Source: Mariniflexile sp. TRM1-10
GTDB lineage: Bacteria > Bacteroidota > Bacteroidia > Flavobacteriales > Flavobacteriaceae
DNA length: 64,000 nucleotides
Direction of reading: 5' to 3'
Assembly: GCF_003425985.1 (NCBI RefSeq)
Contig: NZ_CP022985.1
Coordinates: 4,510,001 to 4,574,000, forward strand
The notes under the pieces were generated by a model. The model worked only from the letters and a program-made list of their open reading frames with translations. It searched no databases and had not been told where the DNA came from. The stretch's first letter is position 1. Each line of letters begins with the position of its first letter. Made by a program: the position numbers and the translations under genes. Below are positions 56,359 to 64,000 of this stretch, piece by piece.

Positions 56359-56418
56359 TTAATGGTCAGATGGTGCATCCATAATCATACTTCTGTCTGT
56401 TAAAGACGTTCTTGGCAT
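56359..56418 (-). CDS. Possible 19-residue peptide, leader copy 1
   Basis: ATG to TAA encodes MPRTSLTDRSMIMDAPSDH, ending 20 bp before the response-regulator start. The neighbouring copy encodes the same peptide with two conservative changes (K/R, A/T) and one silent change, and uses a different stop codon. Frame retention in both copies is suggestive, but the sequence is short and the duplication may be recent. No family recognised. Confidence 0.4.
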   Translation of the reverse strand: MPRTSLTDRSMIMDAPSDH

Positions 56419-56450
56419 GGATGGTTCATCTGCTTTTATTATTTGTTTTT

Positions 56451-56510
56451 TCAATGGTCAGATGGTGCATCCATAATCATGCTTCTGTCTGCTAAAGACG
56501 TTTTTGGCAT
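56451..56510 (-). CDS. Possible 19-residue peptide, leader copy 2
   Basis: ATG to TGA encodes MPKTSLADRSMIMDAPSDH. It is the upstream member of the tandem pair, between the 210 bp inverted-repeat element and copy 1. It could be a leader peptide, a small regulatory protein or a chance frame. Confidence 0.4.
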   Translation of the reverse strand: MPKTSLADRSMIMDAPSDH

Positions 56511-56574
56511 GGATGGTTCATCTGCTTATGTTATTTATAAGTACAAAACTAAAAAATTTTACGTAACAATACTT

Positions 56575-56784
56575 AGAGACTGTTTAAGTTTTATCCTTTG
56601 GCTCTTTTATGTGCCTTTTTCCGCTATACTTCAGCCGTTTTTCGGTCCATAGCTATGTACCTCTCCCTCGCGGCAGCCTGGCTCCTTCGCTAAAAAGGTC
56701 TCCCAGACCTTTTTTATACGCTCGGCCCTGTCTGGCAAAAAAATACCCTATAAAACATTGCAAAACAAAATTTAAACAGTCTCT
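56575..56784. repeat. MITE-like element, subfamily C, with ~18 bp terminal inverted repeats
   Basis: AGAGACTGTTTAAGTTTT at 56575-56592 faces AAAATTTAAACAGTCTCT at 56767-56784 (17 of 18 pair). The 210 bp hold an internal hairpin AAAAAGGTCT / AGACCTTTTT near 56694 and no gene. General layout resembles the element at 13850. Its outer end overlaps the stop codon of the histidine kinase gene by one base and separates it from the response regulator gene. Confidence 0.75.
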
Positions 56785-58601
56785 TAATCTGTTATAGGTA
56801 TATTCAACGTTACCCGTGTTCCCTTCCCTATTTCTGAATTTAGAAATAAACGGCCATCTATATATTTAATACGTTCCCGCATAAAGGTCATTCCCATCCC
56901 ACCATCACCATTTTTAACATTTTTAACCTTATTGGGATCAAAACCTTTACCATTGTCATCTATAACAATACTTAGTATGTTTTCGCTATGTGATAAAGAC
57001 ACTAAAATATGGGTAGAATCAGCATATTTAATGGCATTATTAATGGCTTCTTGTACAATACGATAAATATTTATTTCCACCAACGAGTCTAAACGCTGAT
57101 TGAAATCGGTTTTATTGAACAGTACAATATGTTTTGCTGTAAGCTTCCCTAATTCCTGAGTTAACTTAGTAATTGCCGGCACAATACCATGATCGGACAA
57201 CTCCGGTGGTGTTAAATTGAATGTGGCGGTCCTAACACCTTTTATAATGTTTGAAGTAAGTTCTTTAAGATGTTCAATTTTAGAAGCCGTCTTATTTATG
57301 TCCTTAATATCAATACTTTCCAAATTATATTTTAAACCCGTAAGCATTTGTCCAATACCATCATGCACATCTTTAGCTATTCGGTTTTGCTCTTTTTCTT
57401 GATTCTCTATAATTTTACTTGAAATCACCTTTTGCTGGTTCATTTTCTCCTCAAAACTTTCCTTTGTTAGGCGTGCTATTTCAATTTGAGCAGCTTTACG
57501 TGCTGTTATTTCGGATGCAATGATTAGGAGTTCCGATTTGTCGTCGGTGGGATTGAAAGGAATAATGGCCATTTCCAACCAAACATCATGATTATCCCTG
57601 GTGGTTGCCTTTACTTCTCCTTGCCAGCCTGTTTTTTTATGCTTAGCTATTAAATTTTCTATTTCTAATTGTTCGGTTTCATTTATTGAAAGTATCTCTG
57701 AAAAATTAGCAGAACTACTAAATTTAGTAAATTTAAAAAGACGCGAAAACTTCTTTCCCATATGCACCAAAGCACCATTAGGCGTAATTCTGGCAAACAA
57801 AAGAGTTTCGTCCATAGCATGGCTTAATGCCCGTAATTCTTTAATGGATTTTTCTTTGGACACACTCAATTCATCAGCATCAAAAGCCATTTTTTTAGCT
57901 TTCTTTTCAGCAATTAATAATTCGGCCAAGGTTGATTTTACCGATTTTGCTGTTGGCCAGAAAATAAATAGAAATTCCCCTAATAATATAAGTAGCGTAA
58001 GCACCATTAACAGCATCTCTAACTTACGCAACCAACTCACTTTGGCATCGGCTTCTAAATCGTACTGATTAACAATTTGATCCATTACCAAAAGAAAATG
58101 GCTTTCATTTTCCTTTACCTTTTCAATATCATCTATAAATGCCGATAGCGGTAACGGTGGTATGTTTTCAATTTTTTCAATAATAGATTTTGATGCCTTA
58201 CTAATAGTGTCAAACGTTGGGTTTAAAACTTTAAATTTCTCCTTAATTACAGCACTGTTGTTACCGGGCAAACCCAAACTATCATTACCTTGTTGAAGCG
58301 CGTGGTGCGATTGTTCCCAAAGTTTTAATGTTTGTTTTATTTTTTCTTTAAGAAGTATGCGTTGCTTTGGAGTGTTTTCGGTTGAAAGTGAAACGATTTC
58401 TTTTGTTAATTTCTGACTTAACATACGCTGCCTCCCCGCCACATTTATAACCGAAGAATCACTTTGTTGGTCGTTAAGATGTTTACGCACCAGTATTTGA
58501 CTCAAAATCACAGAAAGTGCAATAGTACTTAATGCGATAATGTACAAACGGCTTAATCTATCAAAAGTGCGTTGATCTAATGAATTACCGTTTTTTGTCA
58601 T
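56784..58601 (-). CDS. NarX-like sensor histidine kinase with PilJ-type sensor domain
   Basis: The 605-residue protein has a membrane segment near 15-32, a periplasmic four-helix PilJ/NarX-type domain (about 35-185) with NVAGRQRMLSQKLTKEI, a second membrane segment near 193-212, a PAS domain (about 255-370), and a HisKA_3 kinase core with H-box AKDVHDGIGQMLTGL near 403 and ATPase motifs NNAIKYA and GDGGMGMTFMRER. The GRQRMLSQ motif is the nitrate-binding P-box region of NarX-type sensors. It would sense nitrate or nitrite outside and phosphorylate the NarL-type regulator encoded downstream. Confidence 0.9.
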   Translation of the reverse strand: MTKNGNSLDQRTFDRLSRLYIIALSTIALSVILSQILVRKHLNDQQSDSSVINVAGRQRMLSQKLTKEIVSLSTENTPKQRILLKEKIKQTLKLWEQSHHALQQGNDSLGLPGNNSAVIKEKFKVLNPTFDTISKASKSIIEKIENIPPLPLSAFIDDIEKVKENESHFLLVMDQIVNQYDLEADAKVSWLRKLEMLLMVLTLLILLGEFLFIFWPTAKSVKSTLAELLIAEKKAKKMAFDADELSVSKEKSIKELRALSHAMDETLLFARITPNGALVHMGKKFSRLFKFTKFSSSANFSEILSINETEQLEIENLIAKHKKTGWQGEVKATTRDNHDVWLEMAIIPFNPTDDKSELLIIASEITARKAAQIEIARLTKESFEEKMNQQKVISSKIIENQEKEQNRIAKDVHDGIGQMLTGLKYNLESIDIKDINKTASKIEHLKELTSNIIKGVRTATFNLTPPELSDHGIVPAITKLTQELGKLTAKHIVLFNKTDFNQRLDSLVEINIYRIVQEAINNAIKYADSTHILVSLSHSENILSIVIDDNGKGFDPNKVKNVKNGDGGMGMTFMRERIKYIDGRLFLNSEIGKGTRVTLNIPITD

Positions 58602-58616
58602 TGTTATGTATCGTAT

Positions 58617-59201
58617 TTAAGAAATAGCCTGTTTTATTAACGCCAAACTTTTATCTGAATATTTAATTTTTAACGCTTCTGCATGTCCTTCTTCAGACAT
58701 TTTAACCCATGTTTTTTGAAGAATATCAATCACCTTTTCATCTTCATGTTTGGCTGCAAATTCTTCAAAATAATAATCTAGAAACACCAAACAAATAACA
58801 TCTTCAATGGCTTGGCTTTCTTCATTCTTTTTAATGAGCTTTTTATTAATTAAAAAAGACACGCGTTCAATGAATTCATCTTCGTAACCGACTTCCTTTA
58901 AAATGTCCGCTGTGATATCAGCGTGCATTTTTTTAAGTGTTTCACGCCACTTTAAATAGCCCACTCGATCCATTGGATATTCATCCCTGGCTATTTTCCA
59001 ACGGCAAATATGTTGTGCTCTGGCTGCAATTTGAAGTGCTCTTGAAGCATCGGGTTTAAACTGCAACAACTTTTGGGACATACGTTGCGCGTACAACAAT
59101 TCTTTTGGAAAATCCAAACCATGGCTATGGTAGGTGTTAATGTCTTCGGAATTTTTTTTATCAATTAATGCAATGGCAATTTCAAATCTTGTTGGCTTCA
59201 T
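58617..59201 (-). CDS. DUF4202 family protein
   Basis: The 194-residue protein is soluble and helical. It shows DUF4202 features: RFEIAIALIDKKNSEDIN near 4-21, RAQHICRWKIARDEYPMDRVGYLKWR near 65-90, and a Glu-rich DVICLVFLDYYFEEFAAKHEDEK near 132-154. Conserved His and Asp (HICRW, HADITADIL) could bind a metal. DUF4202 genes are often found with nitrite reductase genes, as here between nirD and the kinase gene. No biochemical role is known to me. Confidence 0.85.
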   Translation of the reverse strand: MKPTRFEIAIALIDKKNSEDINTYHSHGLDFPKELLYAQRMSQKLLQFKPDASRALQIAARAQHICRWKIARDEYPMDRVGYLKWRETLKKMHADITADILKEVGYEDEFIERVSFLINKKLIKKNEESQAIEDVICLVFLDYYFEEFAAKHEDEKVIDILQKTWVKMSEEGHAEALKIKYSDKSLALIKQAIS

Positions 59202-59218
59202 TTTTTTGTGTATATATG

Positions 59219-59596
59219 TTAATCTGAAAAGCCAATATACACATTTCCGCTTTCAATTTTAACAGGATATACCGCAATTTTTAAATCGTCACCACCTAAA
59301 TTAGTACCATCTTCCAATGAAAAATTCTTTTTATGCATGGGGCATGCTACTTTAGCAACACCATCTTTATCGCCAATCATTCCTAAAGACAACACCATTT
59401 CCATTTTATGCGGACATAAGTTTTGGCAGGCATACCATTTATCTTTTCTGGCAAAATTATACACCGCTATTTGTTTGGTTTTGTACTTTATACAAGCACC
59501 GCTATTCTCAGGAAAATCACTTACCGTACCAACTTCAAACCACGTTTTAACCTCAGCTTCCGTAACCGATTTATATTGTTCAAGTATATTTTGCAT
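59219..59596 (-). CDS. nirD: Nitrite reductase small subunit (Rieske type)
   Basis: The 125-residue protein has a Rieske-like fold with the ligand motifs CPHK near residue 61 (in CQNLCPHKMEM) and CPMHKKNF near 87. NirD partners the siroheme enzyme NirB in NADH-dependent nitrite reduction to ammonium. Its gene follows nirB after a 122 bp low-complexity gap (GTAATCG words). Confidence 0.92.
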   Translation of the reverse strand: MQNILEQYKSVTEAEVKTWFEVGTVSDFPENSGACIKYKTKQIAVYNFARKDKWYACQNLCPHKMEMVLSLGMIGDKDGVAKVACPMHKKNFSLEDGTNLGGDDLKIAVYPVKIESGNVYIGFSD

Positions 59597-59718
59597 ATCT
59601 ATTTTTTTTATTCAATTCTTTATTTGTGTAATCGGGTAATTGTGTAATCGTTTATTTGTGTAATCGTTAGTACCAATTCAACTTTTCAACAGTTAAACAA
59701 TTCAACTTTTAAACAATA

Positions 59719-62235
59719 TTACCAAGCCTTTGGCATTTTTTGGTCGCGCATTGGTACAAATACCAAGTTATCATCTGTATCATCCGAATTTACGAAATGT
59801 TTGAAACGTTTTGCCATATTCGGGTCTTCAATGGCTTGTTTCCACTCACACTCATATTTATTTACAAGTCCTTCCATTTCTAATTCCAATTCTTCAGCAA
59901 TTCCTAACGAATCTTCTATAACCACTTTCTTTAAGTATTCAATACCGCCATCCAATTTTTCTAACCATGGTGCTGTTCTTACTAAAGGACCTGCGGTGCG
60001 TATGTAGAACATTAAGAATCTATCTAAGTACTTTATAGCCGTGGCATCATCTAATTGTTCAGCAAAAAGAATGGCGTGTTTTGGTGTTGCACCACCATTA
60101 CCACATACGTATAAATTCCAACCACCTTCTACAGCAATCAATCCAAAATCCTTACCTCTGGCTTCGGCACATTCCCTAATACAACCTGAAACACCACCTT
60201 TTAATTTATGTGGTGACCGCAAGCCTTTATAACGGTTTTCAATTTCAATGGCAAAGGTCACACTTTCATGCATACCGTAACGACACCAGGTAGAACCTAC
60301 ACAACTTTTTACGGTTCTTAACGATTTTCCGTAAGCATGGCCACTTTCAAAACCAGCATCAATTAATTCTTTCCAAATGAGTGGCAATTCATGTAATTGG
60401 GCACCGAATAAATCGATACGTTGACCACCTGTTATCTTCGTATATAAATCGTATTTTTTAGCAACTTCACCAATAACAATCAATTTATCGGGTGTTATTT
60501 CACCACCTGCAATTCTTGGCACTACCGAATAGGTTCCATTACGCTGTATGTTTGCCAAAAACCGATCGTTTGTATCTTGAATAGCTACTTGCTTGTTTGG
60601 AGTTTCCATAGTAATGGTCGCAAAAATGGATGCCAATGCTGGCTTACAAACCTCGCAACCATCGCCTTCTCCAAATAGGTTAAGCGCTTCATCGTAATCT
60701 TCAACTTTATTAACTTTTACTAAATCGTATAATTCCTGACGGTTAAAACTAAAGTGCTCGCAAAGGGTTTCTTTAACTTCTTTCCCTAAAGATTTAAGGG
60801 TTTCATTCACTAAGTCTACCACCATAGGTTTACAACCTCCACAACCTGTTGTTGCTTTGGTTTTGGCTATGACATCGCCTAAATTTTGACAATCGCCTTC
60901 GGTTATAGAACAGCATATAGCGCCTTTTGTAACACTCTCACAAGAACAAACCTGCGCCGCGTCTGGAATATCCATCACACTACCAAACGATGAACCACCT
61001 TCTCCTCTGCTACCAATAATTAACTCTTCGGCATCCGCAGGTATTGGCAATCCGTTTAAATAAATTTGGTGGAACATGTTATAATCAGACGCATCACCTA
61101 CCAAAATCCCTCCTAAAAGTTTTTTTCCATCATGACTGATATTAATACGTTTATATAAATTTTTGGTTTTATTTTCATAAATAATAGAATACCCCTTTTC
61201 AACAGGCATAAAAGGCTCACCGTAACTCGCCACATCTACACCAATCAATTTAAGCTTGGTAGACATATCGATGTCACTTTCCATTAAAACTTCGGAATTC
61301 CCTATAATTTGATTGACGGCAACCCCAGCCATATCATACCCTGGAGCTACCAAACCGTATATCATTTGGTTATACAAAGCAACCTCGCCAATGGCGTAAA
61401 TTTCCGGATCGGATGTTTGCATTCTATCGTTAACAACGATACCTCCACGCGTTCCCATATCTAAAAAACAGGTTTTGGCTAACTCATCACGAGGCCTAAT
61501 TCCAGCTGAAATAACAAGCATTTCAACATCTATTTTATCGTATTCGCCAAACTCCATGCCTGTAATACTTTTATCTCCCAGTATTTTATTGGTGGCTTTG
61601 GACAAATGCACATGAATCCCCAAAGATTCTATTTTCTCCTGCAATACTTTACTAGCTCGTGTATCTAACTGGCGCGGCATTAACTTAGACGCAAACTCTA
61701 CTACATGTGGCTCAAAGCCCATATCCATAACCGCCTTAGCCGCCTCTAAACCTAATAATCCACCTCCTAATACAGCTGCTTTTATCGTATCTTTTCTGTC
61801 TTTTTTAAGTTTATCGGCGTATGAAAGCATCGCTTCCAAATCTTCAATAGTTCTATAAACAAAAATGCCTTTTTTCTCAACACCAGGAATATTTGGCACA
61901 AAAGGCGCAGAACCTGTTGCCAATACTAAGTAATCGTATTTATAGTTTACATCCTTTGAAGTCGTTACTTTTTTAGAAACACGATGAATGTCTGTTACGC
62001 GTTCGTCCGTAATTAGTTCAATATTATGCGATTCGTACCATTCCCTAGGGGCCATTTCAAGAGCCTTCGCATCTTTATTTTGAAAAAACTCACTTAAATG
62101 AACACGATCATATGCTGGTCTAGGTTCTTCACCAAAAACAGTTAACTGAAATTTTTTGTCTTTTGCGAGGTCTACAAATTTTTCACAAAACTTATATCCC
62201 ACCATACCATTTCCTACAACAATAATTTTTTTCAT
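59719..62235 (-). CDS. nirB: NAD(P)H nitrite reductase large subunit
   Basis: The 838-residue protein has an N-terminal NAD/FAD domain (VVGNGMVGYKF near 5-15, VLGGGLLGLEAA near 155), BFD-type [2Fe-2S] motif CSCES...CGGCKP near 432-470, a second CEVCKP site near 537, and a C-terminal siroheme/4Fe-4S domain with CVGSTWCRYG near 655 and CIRECAEARG near 697. It reduces nitrite to ammonia in the cytoplasm using NAD(P)H. All key motifs are intact. It heads the nitrite part of the island and has its own promoter. Confidence 0.96.
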   Translation of the reverse strand: MKKIIVVGNGMVGYKFCEKFVDLAKDKKFQLTVFGEEPRPAYDRVHLSEFFQNKDAKALEMAPREWYESHNIELITDERVTDIHRVSKKVTTSKDVNYKYDYLVLATGSAPFVPNIPGVEKKGIFVYRTIEDLEAMLSYADKLKKDRKDTIKAAVLGGGLLGLEAAKAVMDMGFEPHVVEFASKLMPRQLDTRASKVLQEKIESLGIHVHLSKATNKILGDKSITGMEFGEYDKIDVEMLVISAGIRPRDELAKTCFLDMGTRGGIVVNDRMQTSDPEIYAIGEVALYNQMIYGLVAPGYDMAGVAVNQIIGNSEVLMESDIDMSTKLKLIGVDVASYGEPFMPVEKGYSIIYENKTKNLYKRINISHDGKKLLGGILVGDASDYNMFHQIYLNGLPIPADAEELIIGSRGEGGSSFGSVMDIPDAAQVCSCESVTKGAICCSITEGDCQNLGDVIAKTKATTGCGGCKPMVVDLVNETLKSLGKEVKETLCEHFSFNRQELYDLVKVNKVEDYDEALNLFGEGDGCEVCKPALASIFATITMETPNKQVAIQDTNDRFLANIQRNGTYSVVPRIAGGEITPDKLIVIGEVAKKYDLYTKITGGQRIDLFGAQLHELPLIWKELIDAGFESGHAYGKSLRTVKSCVGSTWCRYGMHESVTFAIEIENRYKGLRSPHKLKGGVSGCIRECAEARGKDFGLIAVEGGWNLYVCGNGGATPKHAILFAEQLDDATAIKYLDRFLMFYIRTAGPLVRTAPWLEKLDGGIEYLKKVVIEDSLGIAEELELEMEGLVNKYECEWKQAIEDPNMAKRFKHFVNSDDTDDNLVFVPMRDQKMPKAW

Positions 62236-62277
62236 CAGTTAAATTTTAATTGTTTAGAGTTAGCTGCAATACACAAC

Positions 62278-62313
62278 TACGTAATTTAATTACAAATCTA
62301 AGTATTTTTACTT
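62278..62313 (-). promoter_or_regulatory. nirB promoter region
   Basis: On the minus strand TAGATTTG (62293-62300) matches TAnnTTTG. AAGTATTTTTACTT (62300-62313), an inverted repeat, and TACGTAATTTAATTAC (62278-62293) flank it. TACGTAATTTA is shared with the operator at the narK promoter. Confidence 0.5.
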
Positions 62314-62442
62314 ATTTTTTAAATATAAATATAAATTAATTTTTAACCAAACTTGAATTATTGACGATTTCACAAATTGAAATGAAAAAAATTAGGTATT
62401 AAACAAAATTTTGATGTTAGAATTAGGAAAGCATGAATACCC

Positions 62443-62613
62443 CTAATTAGCCTCAACCGTAATAATAACACTTTTTGAAGCCGGTGTTTTTGTCGTATGT
62501 GCAAAGCTATCCAAAGGAACCAACACATTGGTTTCTGGAAAATACGTAGCGCAGCAATTTTTAGGAATTTCGTAACCAATCACTTTAAAATTATGGGCTT
62601 CCCGAACCACACC
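62443..62613 (-). pseudogene. Fragment duplicated from the end of the FdhF/YdeP-type oxidoreductase gene
   Basis: Bases 62460-62613 match 63621-63774 with only two differences by eye. They encode the same segment (VVREAHNFKVIGYEIPKNCC onward to SKSVII) but end TVEAN and stop rather than RVEAITPERLS. There is no start codon of its own and only about 57 codons. The fasciclin gene lies between the two copies. Confidence 0.85.
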
Positions 62614-62817
62614 GTAAAGTTTAAACCACTTCTATAACAAAAAGTGAAAACGTTTATCATTTTCGATTTTTAAAAAAGGCACCTAAGTAAGAAGAGACTA
62701 ACCATTTAAACGAAACGCCTCTATTATATGAGTTAAAAAAAAATTTTATACTGCAAAAAAGATTTTTCCATAGTACTTATATTAAGGTAACAAATGCAAA
62801 TCTTAAAAATTGAAATT
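62614..62817 (+). other. Upstream region of the fasciclin gene
   Basis: About 200 bp between the pseudogene fragment and the fasciclin start. It has AT-rich sequence including an ATG at 62794 that would add eight residues ahead of the signal peptide. No clear TAnnTTTG promoter is seen. Confidence 0.4.
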
Positions 62818-63363
62818 ATGAAAACAAAAATTCAAAATCTACTTCTAGTAACGCTCTTATTTTTTACCTGTACGCTATCAGCGCAATGGCGCAGCGATGA
62901 AGTATTAAGTGACATTGAGAATCCTGAAAATTATACAACTATTGGATTAGCTCAAATGGATAGAAACTTATCTACATTTACAAATTTAATTTTTATTTCA
63001 GGATTAGCGCCATCCATGCTCATGACAGATAATCATACCGTTTTTATTCCAACGAATGAAGCCTTTAAAAAAATGCAGGTTAAAGATTTTTTATATTTAA
63101 CGAACCCCACTAACCGTGCAGATTTAATAAAATTTTTAAAGTATCATTTTCTGCCGAATAAAGTCATGCTATCAAAATTTAATAGTTCCCAAATTATAGA
63201 GACACAAGGAGGTCAACAAATTAATGTTTCTTATGATGAGCCTTTTGGAACAGCCTATATTGGTGGAGCAAGAATAATTAAAAGTGATGTTAAAGCAAAG
63301 AATGGTATTATTCACGTTGTTGACGGCGTCATTACACCCACTGAGGATGTTATATTTAATTAA
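62818..63363 (+). CDS. Exported fasciclin-domain protein
   Basis: The 181-residue protein has a signal peptide (MKTKIQNLLLVTLLFFTCTLSAQ) and one fasciclin (FAS1) domain (about 55-178). The FAS1 motifs are HTVFIPTNEAFKKM near 90 and a YH followed by the NGIIHVVDGVITP end. FAS1 proteins act in cell-surface adhesion. I chose the ATG at 62818 because it puts the signal peptide first; ATG 62794 is in frame upstream. It is inserted between the two copies of the duplicated oxidoreductase fragment. Confidence 0.87.
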   Translation: MKTKIQNLLLVTLLFFTCTLSAQWRSDEVLSDIENPENYTTIGLAQMDRNLSTFTNLIFISGLAPSMLMTDNHTVFIPTNEAFKKMQVKDFLYLTNPTNRADLIKFLKYHFLPNKVMLSKFNSSQIIETQGGQQINVSYDEPFGTAYIGGARIIKSDVKAKNGIIHVVDGVITPTEDVIFN

Positions 63364-63394
63364 TTATTTTACCCGTTCTAATTTTAGAGGCTAA

Positions 63395-63580
63395 AAAGCA
63401 AACTTTAATGTCAATTTGAGGTATCATTTTATTCTAAAAAAAGCAATATCAAATGACATTTAGTTTCCCATACTTATTGAAGTCTTAATTTTAAAAAACA
63501 TCATTGGTTCCGCAGTCGAAATGTATTGATCAGATTATCAATACATTTCGACTGCGCTCCATTCGATTTGTTTTAATAAA
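63395..63580. repeat. Dispersed repeat downstream of the fasciclin gene
   Basis: TTTTATTCTAAAAAAAGCAA and AGTCTTAATTTTAAAAAACA match the repeat at about 55510-55590 with some changes. AGTCGAAATGTATTGAT (63514-63530) and ATCAATACATTTCGACT (63537-63553) form a strong hairpin that probably ends transcription between the convergent genes. Confidence 0.65.
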
Positions 63581-63585
63581 TTTAA

Positions 63586-64000
63586 CTATGACAAGCGCTC
63601 AGGGGTTATAGCTTCTACCCTAATAATAACACTTTTTGAAGCCGGTGTTTTTGCCGTATGTGCAAAGCTATCTAAAGGAACCAACACATTGGTTTCTGGA
63701 AAATACGTAGCGCAGCAATTTTTAGGAATTTCGTAACCAATCACTTTAAAATTATGGGCTTCCCGAACCACACCATTAAATTCCGATTTTAAATTAACAA
63801 CCTGTTGTTCTTTAAAACCTCTAGTTGCCATATCATCACGGTTCATAAAAATAATACGCCGCTCGTTATAAATACCTCTGTACCTATCGTTTAATCCGTA
63901 AATAGTCGTATTGAACTGATCGTGACTGCGAATGGTCATCATAACCAACTCCCCGTCCTTAAGTTTCCATTTTGGTAACCTGTTCAGTGAAAAATTGGCT
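63586..64000 (-). CDS. FdhF/YdeP-family molybdopterin oxidoreductase, C-terminal part
   Basis: The frame is open to the window edge, so the first roughly 600 residues are missing. The visible 137 residues (NRLPKWKLKDGELVMMTIRSHDQFNTTIYGL and on) are the molybdopterin-dinucleotide-binding end of a large oxidoreductase: TIRSHDQFNTTIYG and RGIYNERRIIFMNRDDM are typical for the FdhF/YdeP branch. A substrate cannot be told. It is another molybdoenzyme next to the nitrate island. Its final 150 bp are duplicated at 62460. Confidence 0.85.
   Translation of the reverse strand, partial: ANFSLNRLPKWKLKDGELVMMTIRSHDQFNTTIYGLNDRYRGIYNERRIIFMNRDDMATRGFKEQQVVNLKSEFNGVVREAHNFKVIGYEIPKNCCATYFPETNVLVPLDSFAHTAKTPASKSVIIRVEAITPERLS

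Larger units (their letters stand above)
56339..56530 (-). repeat. Tandem duplication of a ~91 bp unit in the leader of the response-regulator gene
   Basis: Two copies begin at about 56339 and 56430 (spacing 91), and the start of a third, CTGCTTATGTTATTT, lies at 56522. Each copy contains GGTCAGATGGTGCATCC and TGGCATGGATGGTTCATC. The copies differ by only a few bases, and on the minus strand each holds an intact 19-codon ORF. The duplication starts right at the regulator start codon. Confidence 0.85.

Noticed and set aside
62370..62579. 69-codon minus-strand frame upstream of nirB
   Set aside because: It is out of frame over the duplicated oxidoreductase fragment; the real coding trace there is the 62443-62613 pseudogene frame.

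Overview
The window looks like chromosomal DNA from a marine-type Flavobacteriaceae (Bacteroidota). Signs are the low GC content, promoters of the TAnnTTTG (-7) type, the absence of Shine-Dalgarno sequences, SPII lipoproteins, a TamB-like giant protein, a bacillithiol-type YtxJ and short dispersed intergenic repeats typical of this family. The sequence alone does not identify the species. I see no rRNA, tRNA, CRISPR array, complete insertion sequence or prophage.

Layout. (1) 1-9.3 kb is a sugar catabolic region. On the minus strand are an SDR (probable fructuronate reductase) and the start of uxuA. Diverging from them are a bifunctional rhamnulose-1-P aldolase/lactaldehyde dehydrogenase, a rhamnose isomerase, an FGGY kinase, a two-domain class II aldolase-like protein and an NCS1-type permease. 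Rhamnose plus uronate catabolism side by side would suit a consumer of ulvan-like algal polysaccharide (inference). (2) 9.4-12.6 kb holds galM-galK-galT (Leloir pathway). (3) 12.6-17.9 kb is an accessory stretch. It has a small membrane protein, a thioesterase, a beta-helix lipoprotein and a cassette-like array in which three unrelated small genes each follow a copy of the same ~110 bp repeat. (4) 17.9-31 kb holds housekeeping genes: glyA, fumarylacetoacetase, a pseudouridine synthase, ytxJ and clpB, then two deoC paralogues and deoD for nucleoside salvage. (5) 31-39.5 kb holds the 5-oxoprolinase genes pxpA-pxpB-pxpC, a DUF2891 lipoprotein, a ModF-like ABC ATPase, an N-acetylglucosamine kinase, gap and pfkA. 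(6) 39.6-48.6 kb holds tamB, tsaD, a small membrane protein with a cytochrome-oxidase-like motif, a parvulin, rsmE, a DUF4159 protein and a TrmH-family methyltransferase. (7) 48.6-62.2 kb is a complete nitrate assimilation island on the minus strand: nirB, nirD, a DUF4202 protein, a NarX-like histidine kinase, a NarL-like regulator, narK, a three-module assimilatory nitrate reductase and a rubredoxin-domain partner. (8) The right edge holds a fasciclin protein and the 3' part of an FdhF/YdeP-type molybdoenzyme, with a duplicated fragment of its end nearby.

The most interesting structures are not ordinary genes. They are the repeat-headed gene array at 15.7-17.7 kb; tandem 19-codon micro-ORFs in the leader of the narL-like gene; a family of small terminal-inverted-repeat elements that abut or overlap start and stop codons; mirror-image operator-like sites at the -33 positions of the divergent uronate and rhamnose promoters; a deoC paralogue that lost two of three catalytic residues; and a small protein carrying a COX1-like HDTYYV motif.
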